From the NCBI GenBank assembly GCA_013152715.1, contig JAADFU010000206.1, forward strand, positions 1 through 40,859: DNA of 40,859 nt, written 5' to 3'. Below the pieces are notes generated by a model. It made no database searches. It was not told the origin of the DNA and saw nothing but the letters and a program-made list of their open reading frames with translations. This document shows positions 7,752 to 17,228 of this stretch, piece by piece. A program made the position numbers and the translations under genes. The stretch comes from Calditrichota bacterium (GTDB lineage: Bacteria > Zhuqueibacterota > Zhuqueibacteria > Thermofontimicrobiales > Thermofontimicrobiaceae). The stretch's first letter is position 1. Every line of letters starts with the position of its first letter.

Positions 7752-10301
7752 TCACTCAAAGTAAACAACGACTTTGGTGCCAGCTTCAGGAGTGGCAACA
7801 ACCAGCTTTTTGCTCTTGCCTTGCGCGACGATCTTAAATTCTATCGTTTTCCCGTTGGCTGTTTTTACAAGAGGATTTATTTTTTTGTCTCGCCAGACAA
7901 TCTCTTGCCTGCCAGGTGCGCCATTGACGTAGATTAATTTTTTGTCGCCAGGAATATTCACATCTTTGAGCCAGCAGGTGGAACTTTCAATGCAAAATCC
8001 CGAGTGTTTTTGAGAAAGAATAAAAGCGCTGCAAACCGCATCTGCCTGGGGAAATAAAAGCGGCAATTGCAAACTTCCGTTTTCATTTAATGAATAAGCC
8101 TGCCGCAGAACCGCCAAAAAATTTTCTCGATTGACCGGTCGAGTTCGATAGGTGATTTTCATGGCGCTGCCGCTGAAGCCGATTACCATGCCTTCAGCTT
8201 TTTCTGTGTCGATGATTTCGTAAATTTCCGGCGAGGAGCCGATTTCGCCGGTGACTCGTGGTTGCACGGAAACTGTTGTGTTGGCGACTTTTTTGTAGGT
8301 GTTAACTAATTCTCCCACTTCTTTTCTTTGTTGGGGACGCATTTCGGAAAGATCGCCCCAAAAGCCGTTGCCGCCCAGGAAAGTTGTGTGCACATTGTAC
8401 ATTTGGGCGCCGTAAAGCGGCGATTGGTGCGGATAATTAGCCGAAGTTTGCAGCACTGTAGGAATGATTTGATTGAAAATATTTGCCACCGATCGAATTG
8501 ATTTAGCACGATAATAACTTAAATCATCATACCAGGTTGCGCCGTTATTTATCCAGAAAAATTTAGCTTCGCTCAAAAATGCCAGTCCTACCGGGCGATT
8601 TTTTTCCGTGACGTCGAGAACAATAATGACCTGCGGGTTGTATTCTGTGATTTGGCGCGCGATATCCGTAACTTCAAGAATAAGTCGAAAAGCTGAATTG
8701 TCAGCGCGATCCTGATCTGGCACATTTTCATCTCCGTGCCAATGAGCGGGACTGTAGCAGGAGAGGGCATCTAATCCGTCCCATTTGAAGTAAGTCACTC
8801 CCTGATCGATCCAGTGTTTGAACATCTCAATTAAATAATTTTTAAATTCGCTGGCAAAACACCCCACAGGTTTTCTCCAGCGGCCAATCACTTCGGAGCC
8901 GTCCGCATTGCGCCCCAGCCATTCCGGATGTTCGGCATAAACCTGACTATGGCTATCGACACCCGCTATCGCAAACCAAAGCCCCAGCCGCATGCCCAGA
9001 CTGTCCAACCGCGCTTTTATTTTTTGAAAACCGTCGGGAAAACGGTCTTTCACCGGCTGCCAATCGCCGAAATAATTTTGCCAGCCATCATCAATGACAA
9101 ACACATCTGCGCCCAATTCGTGAGCATAATCAATTTCCTTTAGAACCCGTTTCTCAGTGAGGACAAGTTGCGGCTTGATCTTTTTTTCTTTTTGTTCATC
9201 GCGCTGCATGCCCCAGGTGTTGTAGTAAATGGTCGCTTTGCGCGAGGCAAGATGTTCGCTTAAATCGTGGTAAATAAAATTAAAGATTTCTTTTTCCCCG
9301 CGTTGAAAATCATTCCCCTGAAAAAAGCCAACTTCACACCAGACGGATTTAAAAGGAGAGCTTTTTGTGATTGATTGGTGAGAATAATAGACACCTTTCA
9401 GTGCTTCTAATTTTATGGAAACAGTGCTGTCTTTGCCAAATTCAGTAGAAATGCCCAGGTATTGTTGTGCCGGGTCATTATCCATCGAGCCGTGTTCGTA
9501 GGAAAAAATGATTTGTCTATTGTTTTTTGCATCCCAAAGCAGAGCAATAGGCCCCTTGAGTATTTTGAGTTCGGAAAAAGAATTCGGCGCAAAATCAATT
9601 CTTCTGGGATGATACATGTGGTTTTGCGACAGATTGCGGCCGCTGCTGCCACCGCCCAGTCGCAGTCGATAGTTGGGCCGCAGTTTCCAGTTCAAACTAT
9701 CCAGCACTTCGCCTTCCCAGTTAGCCAGTTGAATTTCTCTGACCTGCAATGAATCCCGGTCAAAATTTTTCCACTGATATTCCGGAAAAATAAATCGACA
9801 GCGCCCGTCTTTTTTGGACAAGAAAATAGTTTTATTTTTTTGGCTGATAATTTCAAGCTGCTCGCGAAAAATCGGTGAATCAGAAAATACCTGACAGCGG
9901 TAAATCAATTTCATCATGCCGTGAATCGCGGAACGTTTTTGTTGACCTTGGAGCGTGATAGTTACTTCTTTGCCGCCGTTTTGCAACTGGCGCACATGAT
10001 AGTTTTCAAATTTCCAACCGCCATCCTGGCTTCTGATTTCCCGATCATTTACGATGAATGTAAACCACATTTTTTGTGCGGCAGCGAGATAATTTCGCTG
10101 CCCATTTTTCAGACGCCATGCTTGAGGATAAAAATAGTAAATACCGGATTTGCTTTCGTATTTGAATTGACGACAGGCGAATTTGTTTTCAATGGTGAAA
10201 ATGCCCTGGGAAAAATCAATTTTAATGTCCTTCGCGAAAGCAGACAATGGCAGAAAAATCAGCAGCAGAAGGATGATTCGAAAATTCAATTTTTGTTTCA
10301 T
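7752..10301 (-). CDS. Secreted GH36-like alpha-galactosidase (melibiase-type)
   Basis: An 849-residue protein with a signal peptide (LLLIFLPLSAFAK). The N-terminal 340 residues form a beta-rich domain; the (beta/alpha)8 barrel begins around YYNTWG. It carries VIDDGWQ with the Asp pair at about residues 404-405, LGLWFA, and FKWDG with Asp508, which matches the nucleophile of clan GH-D enzymes (families GH27/GH36). A beta-rich C-terminal domain follows. The acid/base residue is less sure; the Asp of FWGDLSEM is a candidate. The ATG at 10301 has GAGAGG upstream; the longer frame would begin with TTG. Substrate is likely an alpha-galactoside or related alpha-linked sugar, by family. It lies last in the degradative gene set, 165 bases after the sulfatase start-proximal neighbour ends upstream of it in transcription. 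Confidence 0.8.
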   Translation of the reverse strand: MKQKLNFRIILLLLIFLPLSAFAKDIKIDFSQGIFTIENKFACRQFKYESKSGIYYFYPQAWRLKNGQRNYLAAAQKMWFTFIVNDREIRSQDGGWKFENYHVRQLQNGGKEVTITLQGQQKRSAIHGMMKLIYRCQVFSDSPIFREQLEIISQKNKTIFLSKKDGRCRFIFPEYQWKNFDRDSLQVREIQLANWEGEVLDSLNWKLRPNYRLRLGGGSSGRNLSQNHMYHPRRIDFAPNSFSELKILKGPIALLWDAKNNRQIIFSYEHGSMDNDPAQQYLGISTEFGKDSTVSIKLEALKGVYYSHQSITKSSPFKSVWCEVGFFQGNDFQRGEKEIFNFIYHDLSEHLASRKATIYYNTWGMQRDEQKEKKIKPQLVLTEKRVLKEIDYAHELGADVFVIDDGWQNYFGDWQPVKDRFPDGFQKIKARLDSLGMRLGLWFAIAGVDSHSQVYAEHPEWLGRNADGSEVIGRWRKPVGCFASEFKNYLIEMFKHWIDQGVTYFKWDGLDALSCYSPAHWHGDENVPDQDRADNSAFRLILEVTDIARQITEYNPQVIIVLDVTEKNRPVGLAFLSEAKFFWINNGATWYDDLSYYRAKSIRSVANIFNQIIPTVLQTSANYPHQSPLYGAQMYNVHTTFLGGNGFWGDLSEMRPQQRKEVGELVNTYKKVANTTVSVQPRVTGEIGSSPEIYEIIDTEKAEGMVIGFSGSAMKITYRTRPVNRENFLAVLRQAYSLNENGSLQLPLLFPQADAVCSAFILSQKHSGFCIESSTCWLKDVNIPGDKKLIYVNGAPGRQEIVWRDKKINPLVKTANGKTIEFKIVAQGKSKKLVVATPEAGTKVVVYFE

Positions 10302-10466
10302 GGCAGAGCCTCTCTGATAGGGAAAAATTTTCAATTGATTTTTGCCGCGAAATCTCCGGAATTCGAAGACCGAAAATTGGGACGGAAAAACAAACTGCCT
10401 TGAGTCCCGAATAAAAACCCTTGCGTATTAGCGGTTAATTCATTGCGCTTTTCAGCCTCAAATCAT

Positions 10467-11990
10467 TTAATCAAGGTCTTTAATTTTTTCATAAAGCAAT
10501 TTATTCGCCCGATAATTGTCATTTATTAGCCAGTGATCGTCGGTTTGTTCCCGCATTTTTTGCACTTTGGTTCGCATTTTTTCTAAAATTCCGGCATAAG
10601 CCGGATTTTGCGCCAGATTTATTGATTCCGCCGGATCATTTTCCAGATCGTAAAGTTCTTCCGCAGGCCTGTGCAGATAGTTGCTCACTTTTCTTTTCCC
10701 CATCATTGCTGAACTTCGTTTTAAGATCCCCTGCCAGGTCTTGCTAATGAACAAATCCGTGGCAAAGGGAAATTCCAGTTCCGGAAAGAGATTTTTGATA
10801 TATTTGAAGCGTCTGGTTCTGACGCCCCGCATCGGGTAGTACATGGTAATTTCATGGAAAATATGCGAAAAATAGACTTCATCCCATCCTTTTGGCTGCT
10901 TTTCATTTAGAATCGATAAAAATGACTTGCCGGGCAAGGAGTACTTGGGCACTGGCGATTGTGTCCATTCGAGAATGGTTGGCACGAGGTCGACGTAGCT
11001 GACAAGAGCTTGGTTGATAAAATTTCTTTTGGATAAGGTCGGAGACATGACAATCATGGGGAGGCGAACGCCGGAATCGTAAAGAGTTGTTTTGGCGCCG
11101 GGAAAGGGAATGCCGTTGTCGCTGAGATAAATGACGAGCGTGTCCTCAAACCTGCCCGATTTTTTGAGTTCATTCAAAATCATTCCTATTCCCAGATCCA
11201 GCCGTTGGATTGCTTGATACTGATCCGCAAGCTCTCCTCTGGTTTCAGGAATGTCCGGGAGAAAATCAGGAACATGAACACGATCCGGGCTAAATTTTTG
11301 CGTGGCAATTCCAGGATATTTTTTCTCATTTCCAAACCCGGAAAAATTTTCCACGTTTTTCATTTTGCTCCAGCCGCTGGCAGAGCGATGCGGGTCAGAA
11401 TAGCCGACGAGGAGGAAAAACGGCTGTTCGCGATTCCCATTAAAAAATTCTCCGGCTTTATCGGCCATGGTTTTCACATCCCTGTTGCCCATGATTTGCT
11501 TGCCGGTAACGCGAAAATCGAAGGGAAGTTGCTTGTCCGGCGCGACATGAAGCTTGCCGATGAGACCCGTGCGATAACCGTTTTGTTTCAACAAATAGGG
11601 CAGAGACTTGACATAGGGCAAATAACTGAAATGATGCCAGTTGTGCTGATGTCCATACTGGCCATTTTGATGAGGGAACAGTCCCGAAAGAATGGATCCT
11701 CTGCTGGCGCTGCAAGTAGCGGCTACGCAAAAAGCATTCGTGAAAGTTACTCCTTGCTCCGCCATGCTGTCCAAATTTGGCGTGCGCACACTTTTGTTGC
11801 CCAAATAGCCCAATTGATCCAGTCCGTGGTCATCGGAAATGAGCAGTAAAACATTTCGCTGTTTTGTATTATTAATTTTTGCCGGAACGGGAAAATTGAT
11901 TTGAGAGAATTTCGGAAAAAGTGGCAAAGAAGCCATGAGGGAAGCTTTTTCAAGGAAATTGCGACGTGAAATTTTTTCTTTGAAGCTCAT
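10467..11990 (-). CDS. Tat-exported type I sulfatase
   Basis: Formylglycine-dependent sulfatase of 507 residues. Metal ligands are seen in LLISDDHG near the N-terminus. The modification motif is CSASR, with Cys93 as the residue converted to formylglycine, followed by GSILSGLFPHQNG; later LIGKLHV and the metal site YLSDNG fit the family. The wording around PHQNGQYGHQHNWH resembles heparan N-sulfatase (sulfamidase)-like members, but that alone does not fix the substrate. The N-terminus has SRRNFLEKAS, a twin-arginine signal, so export would be in folded form. I chose ATG 11990 because AAAGGA lies upstream; another ATG at 12032 is possible and lies four bases after the lyase stop. No formylglycine-generating enzyme is encoded in this window. 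Confidence 0.9.
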   Translation of the reverse strand: MSFKEKISRRNFLEKASLMASLPLFPKFSQINFPVPAKINNTKQRNVLLLISDDHGLDQLGYLGNKSVRTPNLDSMAEQGVTFTNAFCVAATCSASRGSILSGLFPHQNGQYGHQHNWHHFSYLPYVKSLPYLLKQNGYRTGLIGKLHVAPDKQLPFDFRVTGKQIMGNRDVKTMADKAGEFFNGNREQPFFLLVGYSDPHRSASGWSKMKNVENFSGFGNEKKYPGIATQKFSPDRVHVPDFLPDIPETRGELADQYQAIQRLDLGIGMILNELKKSGRFEDTLVIYLSDNGIPFPGAKTTLYDSGVRLPMIVMSPTLSKRNFINQALVSYVDLVPTILEWTQSPVPKYSLPGKSFLSILNEKQPKGWDEVYFSHIFHEITMYYPMRGVRTRRFKYIKNLFPELEFPFATDLFISKTWQGILKRSSAMMGKRKVSNYLHRPAEELYDLENDPAESINLAQNPAYAGILEKMRTKVQKMREQTDDHWLINDNYRANKLLYEKIKDLD

Positions 11991-12036
11991 ATTTTTTGTC
12001 CTTTCCGGAAAAATAAATTGAATTTTTTTCATCAGT

Positions 12037-14622
12037 TTATTTCAGCAAAACAGCCCTTTTGACAAATATTTTGTCGCCAATCTTCAAACGAATCAGATAA
12101 ATCGCTGAACTCGCTAACTTCCCGGATGATCGGCTGCCATCCCAGATTATTTTGTGCGCGCCCGACGCTAATCCGCAATTAAGCAAAGTTTTTATTTTTT
12201 GACCATTCAAATTGTAAATGTCCAGTTGAACAGTTTCGGGAGTCGACAAAAAAAGGGGAATGACTAATTTTTGATTAAAAGGGTTGGGGTAAGATTGTCC
12301 CAATTGAAAATTGGCGGGATCAGAAGATCGGGCATTATTTTTACGAACGATAGCTGTCGAAGAAAAGGTAATGTAATTGCCTTGTTGACTAAAATTTACT
12401 GTGTCGCCATTCACGATCACGAAAGAAACGGCGGGCGCCCAGATTTTAAAATAATCTATTTCCTGGCCTTCAGCCCAGACACAATTATCAAACCAGTTCA
12501 GGCTTTGTAGCGAAGGATTGCAGTCCACCAAAATTGTGTCTCCGCAAACGAGCTGTTTGCCGCGATAAAATTGAATTCTGGAGATAGCGCGGTCGGCATC
12601 TCGTCTGACAAATGCGATGTTGGCTTTGAACGCAAAATTGTCCGCATGAAGCGCAGTTGAATTATCTTGCGAATAAAATATCCAGTCGGTTTTTTCAGAA
12701 AAATTAACTTTTAGCGCAAAACTGTTGGCAACAGAGATGCCGGCGTTGTCCGTCACCTGCTTTTTGCTGACTTGGACAATGTGATTGTTTCGCTCGATTG
12801 GCGATATCACTGTTTCAAAAGAAATTGGCGTAGGTCCTTGTTTTTGATATTTAATTACTGGCGCCGGATACTTCAAGTTGTACACATTGGACACCCAACC
12901 AGCATCGATTTCCGCTGTGAGATCAGTCTCCGCAGGAACAACAGCGAAATTGGGCGTTATTGCCGCTTTTGACACCGGATCAAGAGTTACGTAATTTAAA
13001 TAGGGGGAATCCAGATGAAAGAATAATTCGTAAAAATGTTCGCCACTGCCATGCACAAAATCGGAAATCAGCCAATAATCCGGTTTGATAAAAATTATGC
13101 GCCGCTCATGAGTTAAATTATCGTAGCCGTCATGTGACGCTGCCAGAAAATCCATGCCCGGCATTGTTGCCGCATCTAATAGCGTTCCCACTGCTTGCGA
13201 TGATTGATTTTCGTGATCGATGACAACGGTATTGTGCGCTGCGGTGCCTTTAAAATAATCCCGCCATGCGCCGGAAACGTAAGTGTAACGTCCCGCGTCT
13301 CGAATCATCGAAACGTTATTTGCAAAAATGACGATATTTAAAATGTCATAATGTGCATGCCAAGGGGAGTTAGAACCAAAATCGAACGCCAGATATTTTG
13401 TGTTTTCATATTTGGTCTGATTTTCTCCCCAATCACTGCGCAAAACAGCGTATCCACCGTTTGGGAAAAGAGCAAAGGTTTTTTTCGGAGCCGTTCCCTG
13501 CGTACCTTTTGTGGCAGCGTACAACATATCTTGCCGCTGAAAAATATCAGCGCCTTCCTGAAGCATTTCCAGATAGCTTTTACGGTCAGTGTCAGAAAGC
13601 TGCGGTAGAAAACCATCGGGTTTGTGGATGTGCATGATGAATTCCAATGGCTTCACGAAGAGCTCGGTTAAGGAGGCGTCAGCAGAAATATTATTCAAGT
13701 TCATTAATTTGTAAGTGAGAAACAGGCTCGAATATTCAATGCAATGATAGGTCGGACTGGTTTCAAATTGGACGCCGTCATCGTAAAAATCATTTGACAA
13801 ATGATGCTGCAATCTTTGCAGAACCAGATCGCGCCAGCTTTCCCAGCTGTCATCGGGGTAAAATTTGAACTCAGGAAACATGACAACTACGGCGCCGAGG
13901 CCACGGGTTTCGCTGGCGCCCCAGTTCCCTTCGCTCCGCCAGTTGAATTTCAAAAATCGCGCCTGTTCAATCAGCGATTTCAATACCAAAAGATGATCTT
14001 CTGCGGAAATTGAAGGAGAGGCGTACCGGGCGACAAAATATTGATATGATTCCACCCACTCCCGGAGTCGAATCCCCGTATCCAGAGTGCGCGGATAGCC
14101 GGGTGAATTATCGCGCACCCAGTCCGTCAGCTCGGCAATCCATTCGCGCGCATATTTTTCATCGTGACCGGAGGCATACACTTTACCAAAATTAACGATC
14201 CAGTACATGCGGTGCAAATCAAAGTGCCATTCCCGATCTTTTTCATCTTTTGTTGTCCAGTCAATGGTGCCGTCCGCTGCGCCGGCGTATTTTCTGATGC
14301 CGAGAAAAGTGAAATAGTGGTTCAGATTATCATCGGCTTCGGATTTGTTGCCTTTTCCTGTCAGTTTAAAATAGCGGACATCTCTGGGCTGCTGATAATA
14401 TTTCAGCAGCTCGATTTTTGCCGTTGCCGTGTCACTCGCGCCCAGGGCTTCTTTTACTTTCTCTAATCCCGGAAAATTCTGATCGATGCATTGAAAAAAT
14501 TCGTGGTCGCTCATTTCTGCAAATATTTTGTCAGGCATTTCCAGGGTCAGAGCAAAGAGTGAGACGAACAACAGGATCAGATTGAGTTGACTTTCAAAAT
14601 TTTTCTTGGGATTAAAAAACAT
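12037..14622 (-). CDS. Secreted heparinase II/III-family polysaccharide lyase with C-terminal sorting domain
   Basis: An 861-residue protein. After a signal peptide come an all-alpha toroid (about residues 60-380, with NWRSEGNWGASETRGLG and SPTYHCIEYSS) and a beta-sandwich heparinase II/III domain (about 385-690). SPWHAHYDI with His422 and His424 and AHNTVVID are typical of this fold. Such lyases cleave uronate-containing polysaccharides (heparan sulfate, alginate and others) by beta-elimination; the exact family cannot be decided by eye. The last 85 or so residues start with QSYPNPFN and end in a short strand plus KRAVLLK, the secretion or anchoring domain shared by several proteins here. 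The gene runs directly into the sulfatase gene, linking lyase and desulfation. Confidence 0.85.
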   Translation of the reverse strand: MFFNPKKNFESQLNLILLFVSLFALTLEMPDKIFAEMSDHEFFQCIDQNFPGLEKVKEALGASDTATAKIELLKYYQQPRDVRYFKLTGKGNKSEADDNLNHYFTFLGIRKYAGAADGTIDWTTKDEKDREWHFDLHRMYWIVNFGKVYASGHDEKYAREWIAELTDWVRDNSPGYPRTLDTGIRLREWVESYQYFVARYASPSISAEDHLLVLKSLIEQARFLKFNWRSEGNWGASETRGLGAVVVMFPEFKFYPDDSWESWRDLVLQRLQHHLSNDFYDDGVQFETSPTYHCIEYSSLFLTYKLMNLNNISADASLTELFVKPLEFIMHIHKPDGFLPQLSDTDRKSYLEMLQEGADIFQRQDMLYAATKGTQGTAPKKTFALFPNGGYAVLRSDWGENQTKYENTKYLAFDFGSNSPWHAHYDILNIVIFANNVSMIRDAGRYTYVSGAWRDYFKGTAAHNTVVIDHENQSSQAVGTLLDAATMPGMDFLAASHDGYDNLTHERRIIFIKPDYWLISDFVHGSGEHFYELFFHLDSPYLNYVTLDPVSKAAITPNFAVVPAETDLTAEIDAGWVSNVYNLKYPAPVIKYQKQGPTPISFETVISPIERNNHIVQVSKKQVTDNAGISVANSFALKVNFSEKTDWIFYSQDNSTALHADNFAFKANIAFVRRDADRAISRIQFYRGKQLVCGDTILVDCNPSLQSLNWFDNCVWAEGQEIDYFKIWAPAVSFVIVNGDTVNFSQQGNYITFSSTAIVRKNNARSSDPANFQLGQSYPNPFNQKLVIPLFLSTPETVQLDIYNLNGQKIKTLLNCGLASGAHKIIWDGSRSSGKLASSAIYLIRLKIGDKIFVKRAVLLK

Positions 14623-14671
14623 TTTATTCTTTTGTTTTGTGATAAAAAATGTATCGCTTGCCTGAGAAAGA

Positions 14672-14699
14672 CTTCCAAATTTTCTCTTTTATTTGGAAG
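14672..14699 (-). other. Intercistronic hairpin between GH3 and lyase genes
   Basis: CTTCCAAAT at 14672-14680 pairs perfectly with ATTTGGAAG at 14691-14699 around a 10-base loop. It lies about 75 bases after the GH3 stop and 50 before the lyase start. No strong U tract follows on the minus strand, so a processing, stability or attenuation role is as likely as termination. Confidence 0.4.
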
Positions 14700-14773
14700 C
14701 CCTGACAGTTTTGTATTTACAAAATTTTTCATAATTCTCTGAATAGCTTTTTCTATGAGAAAAAATCAGAAAA

Positions 14774-17194
14774 TTATTCGCTTACAATCTCGAATTCCCC
14801 GGACAATCTGATGTCTTCGGAAGAGGCTCCTATCATAACCCTGAAGGTTCCTGGCTCCACGACCCATTTGTAATCTCGATCGAGTAATTGCAAATCTTCG
14901 GGTTTTAAAACGAATTCGACTTTCTTTTTTTTGCCGGGTTGCAGATGAATTCTTTCAAATCCGCGCAGCGCTTTGACAAATGTGGTGACGCTGCTAACTT
15001 CGTCTCTGATGTACAATTGAACGACCTCAGTGCCTTCTCTTTCACCGGCATTTTTTATTTCGAGGCAAACCCGAATTTCGCCGGCAGGTCTTTGTTTTTG
15101 GGGCTCTATTTTTAAATTTGAATATTCAAATTGTGTGTAACTCAAACCATGCCCAAATGGGTAGAGGACGCCAGTAACGCGGCTTGTTTTATGACCGTCT
15201 TTCACGCCGGCTTGTGATCCGGGTTTAAAAGGAAAATTTAAAGGAATTTGTCCGATGGTTCTGGGGAAAGTAATGGGCAGTTTCCCCCCGGGATTGTAGT
15301 CGCCAAATAACACGTCAGCGACAGCTTTGCCCGTCATCTCGCCAGGGAACCAGGCCTCAACGATGGCGGGAATATTTTTGTCGATCCAATTTATCGTGAG
15401 GGGTCTGCCGTTTAAAAGCACCACAACCGTTGGAGTCCCTGTTGCGTGAATTGCTTTTACCAGATCAAATTGTCTGCCCGGCAAATTTAGACTTGTCCGC
15501 GACCGCGACTCGCCGACGATGAGTCTTGTCTCGCCTAAAACCACAATCGCGATGTCGCACTCGGCCGCCAGTTGAGCAGCGGAAGCAATTTTTGCCTTCT
15601 CTTCTTCGTTCAGTTCAGTGGGCAAAATTTCGCTTTCGGGCCAGTCCTTATCGATCAATGCACAGCCTTGAGCATACTTCAGTTCGCATTTTTTTCCTAA
15701 TTTATCTTTAATTCCATCGAACACAGAGATGACTTTTGCTTTGGCAGGACCGTAGCGGCTCATAAGTTCATCCGTAGCTTTGGCATTTGGTCCTACGACT
15801 AAAATTTTTTTCAAATTTTTGGATAATGGCAATAGATTTTTTTCATTTTTGAGCAAGACAATAGATTCTCTCGCTGCCCGTAAAGATACTTTAACGTGTT
15901 CGGCACAATGTACGATCTCGTCGGTTTTTTTCGGGTCCTCAAGGTACGGCTTGTCAAATAACCCCAGCCAAAATTTCACTCTCAGTACATTGCGCACGCG
16001 GCTATCGATTGTCTTCAGCGAAATTTTCCCTTCGCGCACCAATTCGCGCAAAGGATTGATGAACACATCCGGCGGCGTAAAAGTGGTTCTCACATTTAGT
16101 CCCGCTTCCACAGCCTGGCGCACAGCTTCTTTGTACGTCTCTGCTACATGGTGTTTGCTGAAAAGGTACAACACGGCGTCGCTGTCAGAGACAATGTAGC
16201 CTTTAAATCCCCAGCGTTGGCGCAAAATTTGGGTGAGAAAAAATTTGCTGCCGGTGATGGGAATTCCATTGTAGTCGTTGTACGAGCTCATCACGCCCAG
16301 GGCGTTGGCATCCTGGATCGCCGCGCGAAAGGGAGCGAGATAAATTGTCTCCACATCGCGCCAGGGGGCTTTGGGGTCTGTTCTCGCGGCGCCGTCTCTT
16401 CCGCCCTTGGGAATGCTGTAAACCGCGAAATGCTTGGGAGTAGAAACCACGCCCTCGGATTGCAATGCCGCAACCTGGATTTTACCTAATTGTGACGCCA
16501 AATAGGGATTTTCGCCGTAAGTTTCCACAGTACGTCCCCAGCGCGGATCTCGTGCGAGGTCAAGTATCGGGGAATAAATATTCGTGTAACCCAACGCTCT
16601 GGCTTCTTTTCCGGTAATGTGGCCGATGAGATTAACAAGTTCTTTATCCCAACTACTGGCAACGCCAATTTGCGCCGGAAATGAAGTCGCTTTTTCATGA
16701 CAGAGACCGCGAATGCCCTCGTTGGTGAAATCCACAGGTATGCCCAGACGGGTTTTTTCGATGAAAAATCGCTGTACTTCATTCAATGCGCGCGTATGCA
16801 TTGAATAGGGAAAAGAATAAGGCGTGCGGCACGGTTTTCGGTCCAGACCGTTCAAATGCTCGTCAATATTTGCAATTCCGTCTTTCCAGATTTCATTTAG
16901 CCACTGCTTTGTGGGGAGTTCGTCTTTGGCAACGCGGCAAAAACCGTACAAAGTCGCCATCTGGCAGGTTTTTTCTTCAAGCGTCATTCTTCCCAGCAAA
17001 TCATTGATGCGGGATTCGATATCCAGACCTGGATTTTCGTAAGGGTCCATCTTGTCATTTTTGTTGTGATCGATCCAGCCGTCGTGATAAATGGGCATTA
17101 ATTTTTCAGTTGTGATAAAAACCTGACCCATCAATCCTGACGAAAAAATTACACCTATCAGGAGAACCATTGACATCAGCGATTTTCTACTCAT
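14774..17194 (-). CDS. Secreted GH3 beta-glycosidase (BglX-type)
   Basis: An 806-residue enzyme with a signal peptide (ending near GLMGQ). Directly after it, residues 42-53 form an EF-hand-like calcium loop (D-x-N-x-N-x-K-x-D-x-x-E), as seen in many related GH3 proteins. The TIM-barrel domain contains RDPRWGRTVETYGENPYL, KHFAVYS and GYIVSDSDAV, with Asp337 as the expected nucleophile. The second domain holds LGETRLIVGESRSR, supplying the acid/base Glu, and the C-terminal Fn3-like domain ends in GASSEDIRLSGEFEI. It would release terminal beta-linked glucose, xylose or similar sugars. AAAGGA precedes the ATG; the gap to the phosphoesterase gene is 34 bases, so the two are probably cotranscribed. 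Confidence 0.92.
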   Translation of the reverse strand: MSRKSLMSMVLLIGVIFSSGLMGQVFITTEKLMPIYHDGWIDHNKNDKMDPYENPGLDIESRINDLLGRMTLEEKTCQMATLYGFCRVAKDELPTKQWLNEIWKDGIANIDEHLNGLDRKPCRTPYSFPYSMHTRALNEVQRFFIEKTRLGIPVDFTNEGIRGLCHEKATSFPAQIGVASSWDKELVNLIGHITGKEARALGYTNIYSPILDLARDPRWGRTVETYGENPYLASQLGKIQVAALQSEGVVSTPKHFAVYSIPKGGRDGAARTDPKAPWRDVETIYLAPFRAAIQDANALGVMSSYNDYNGIPITGSKFFLTQILRQRWGFKGYIVSDSDAVLYLFSKHHVAETYKEAVRQAVEAGLNVRTTFTPPDVFINPLRELVREGKISLKTIDSRVRNVLRVKFWLGLFDKPYLEDPKKTDEIVHCAEHVKVSLRAARESIVLLKNEKNLLPLSKNLKKILVVGPNAKATDELMSRYGPAKAKVISVFDGIKDKLGKKCELKYAQGCALIDKDWPESEILPTELNEEEKAKIASAAQLAAECDIAIVVLGETRLIVGESRSRTSLNLPGRQFDLVKAIHATGTPTVVVLLNGRPLTINWIDKNIPAIVEAWFPGEMTGKAVADVLFGDYNPGGKLPITFPRTIGQIPLNFPFKPGSQAGVKDGHKTSRVTGVLYPFGHGLSYTQFEYSNLKIEPQKQRPAGEIRVCLEIKNAGEREGTEVVQLYIRDEVSSVTTFVKALRGFERIHLQPGKKKKVEFVLKPEDLQLLDRDYKWVVEPGTFRVMIGASSEDIRLSGEFEIVSE

Positions 17195-17228
17195 CGGAGC
17201 AATCCTTTTCTGTTTGGCTAGTAAAAGA

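Noticed and set aside
10359-10406. GGGAC/GTCCC inverted repeat before the alpha-galactosidase-like gene
   Set aside because: The arms are only five bases around a long loop, which is not above chance.
11205-11849. Open frame of 214 codons on the plus strand
   Set aside because: It is antisense to the sulfatase gene and its protein has no family features or coherent hydrophobic core.
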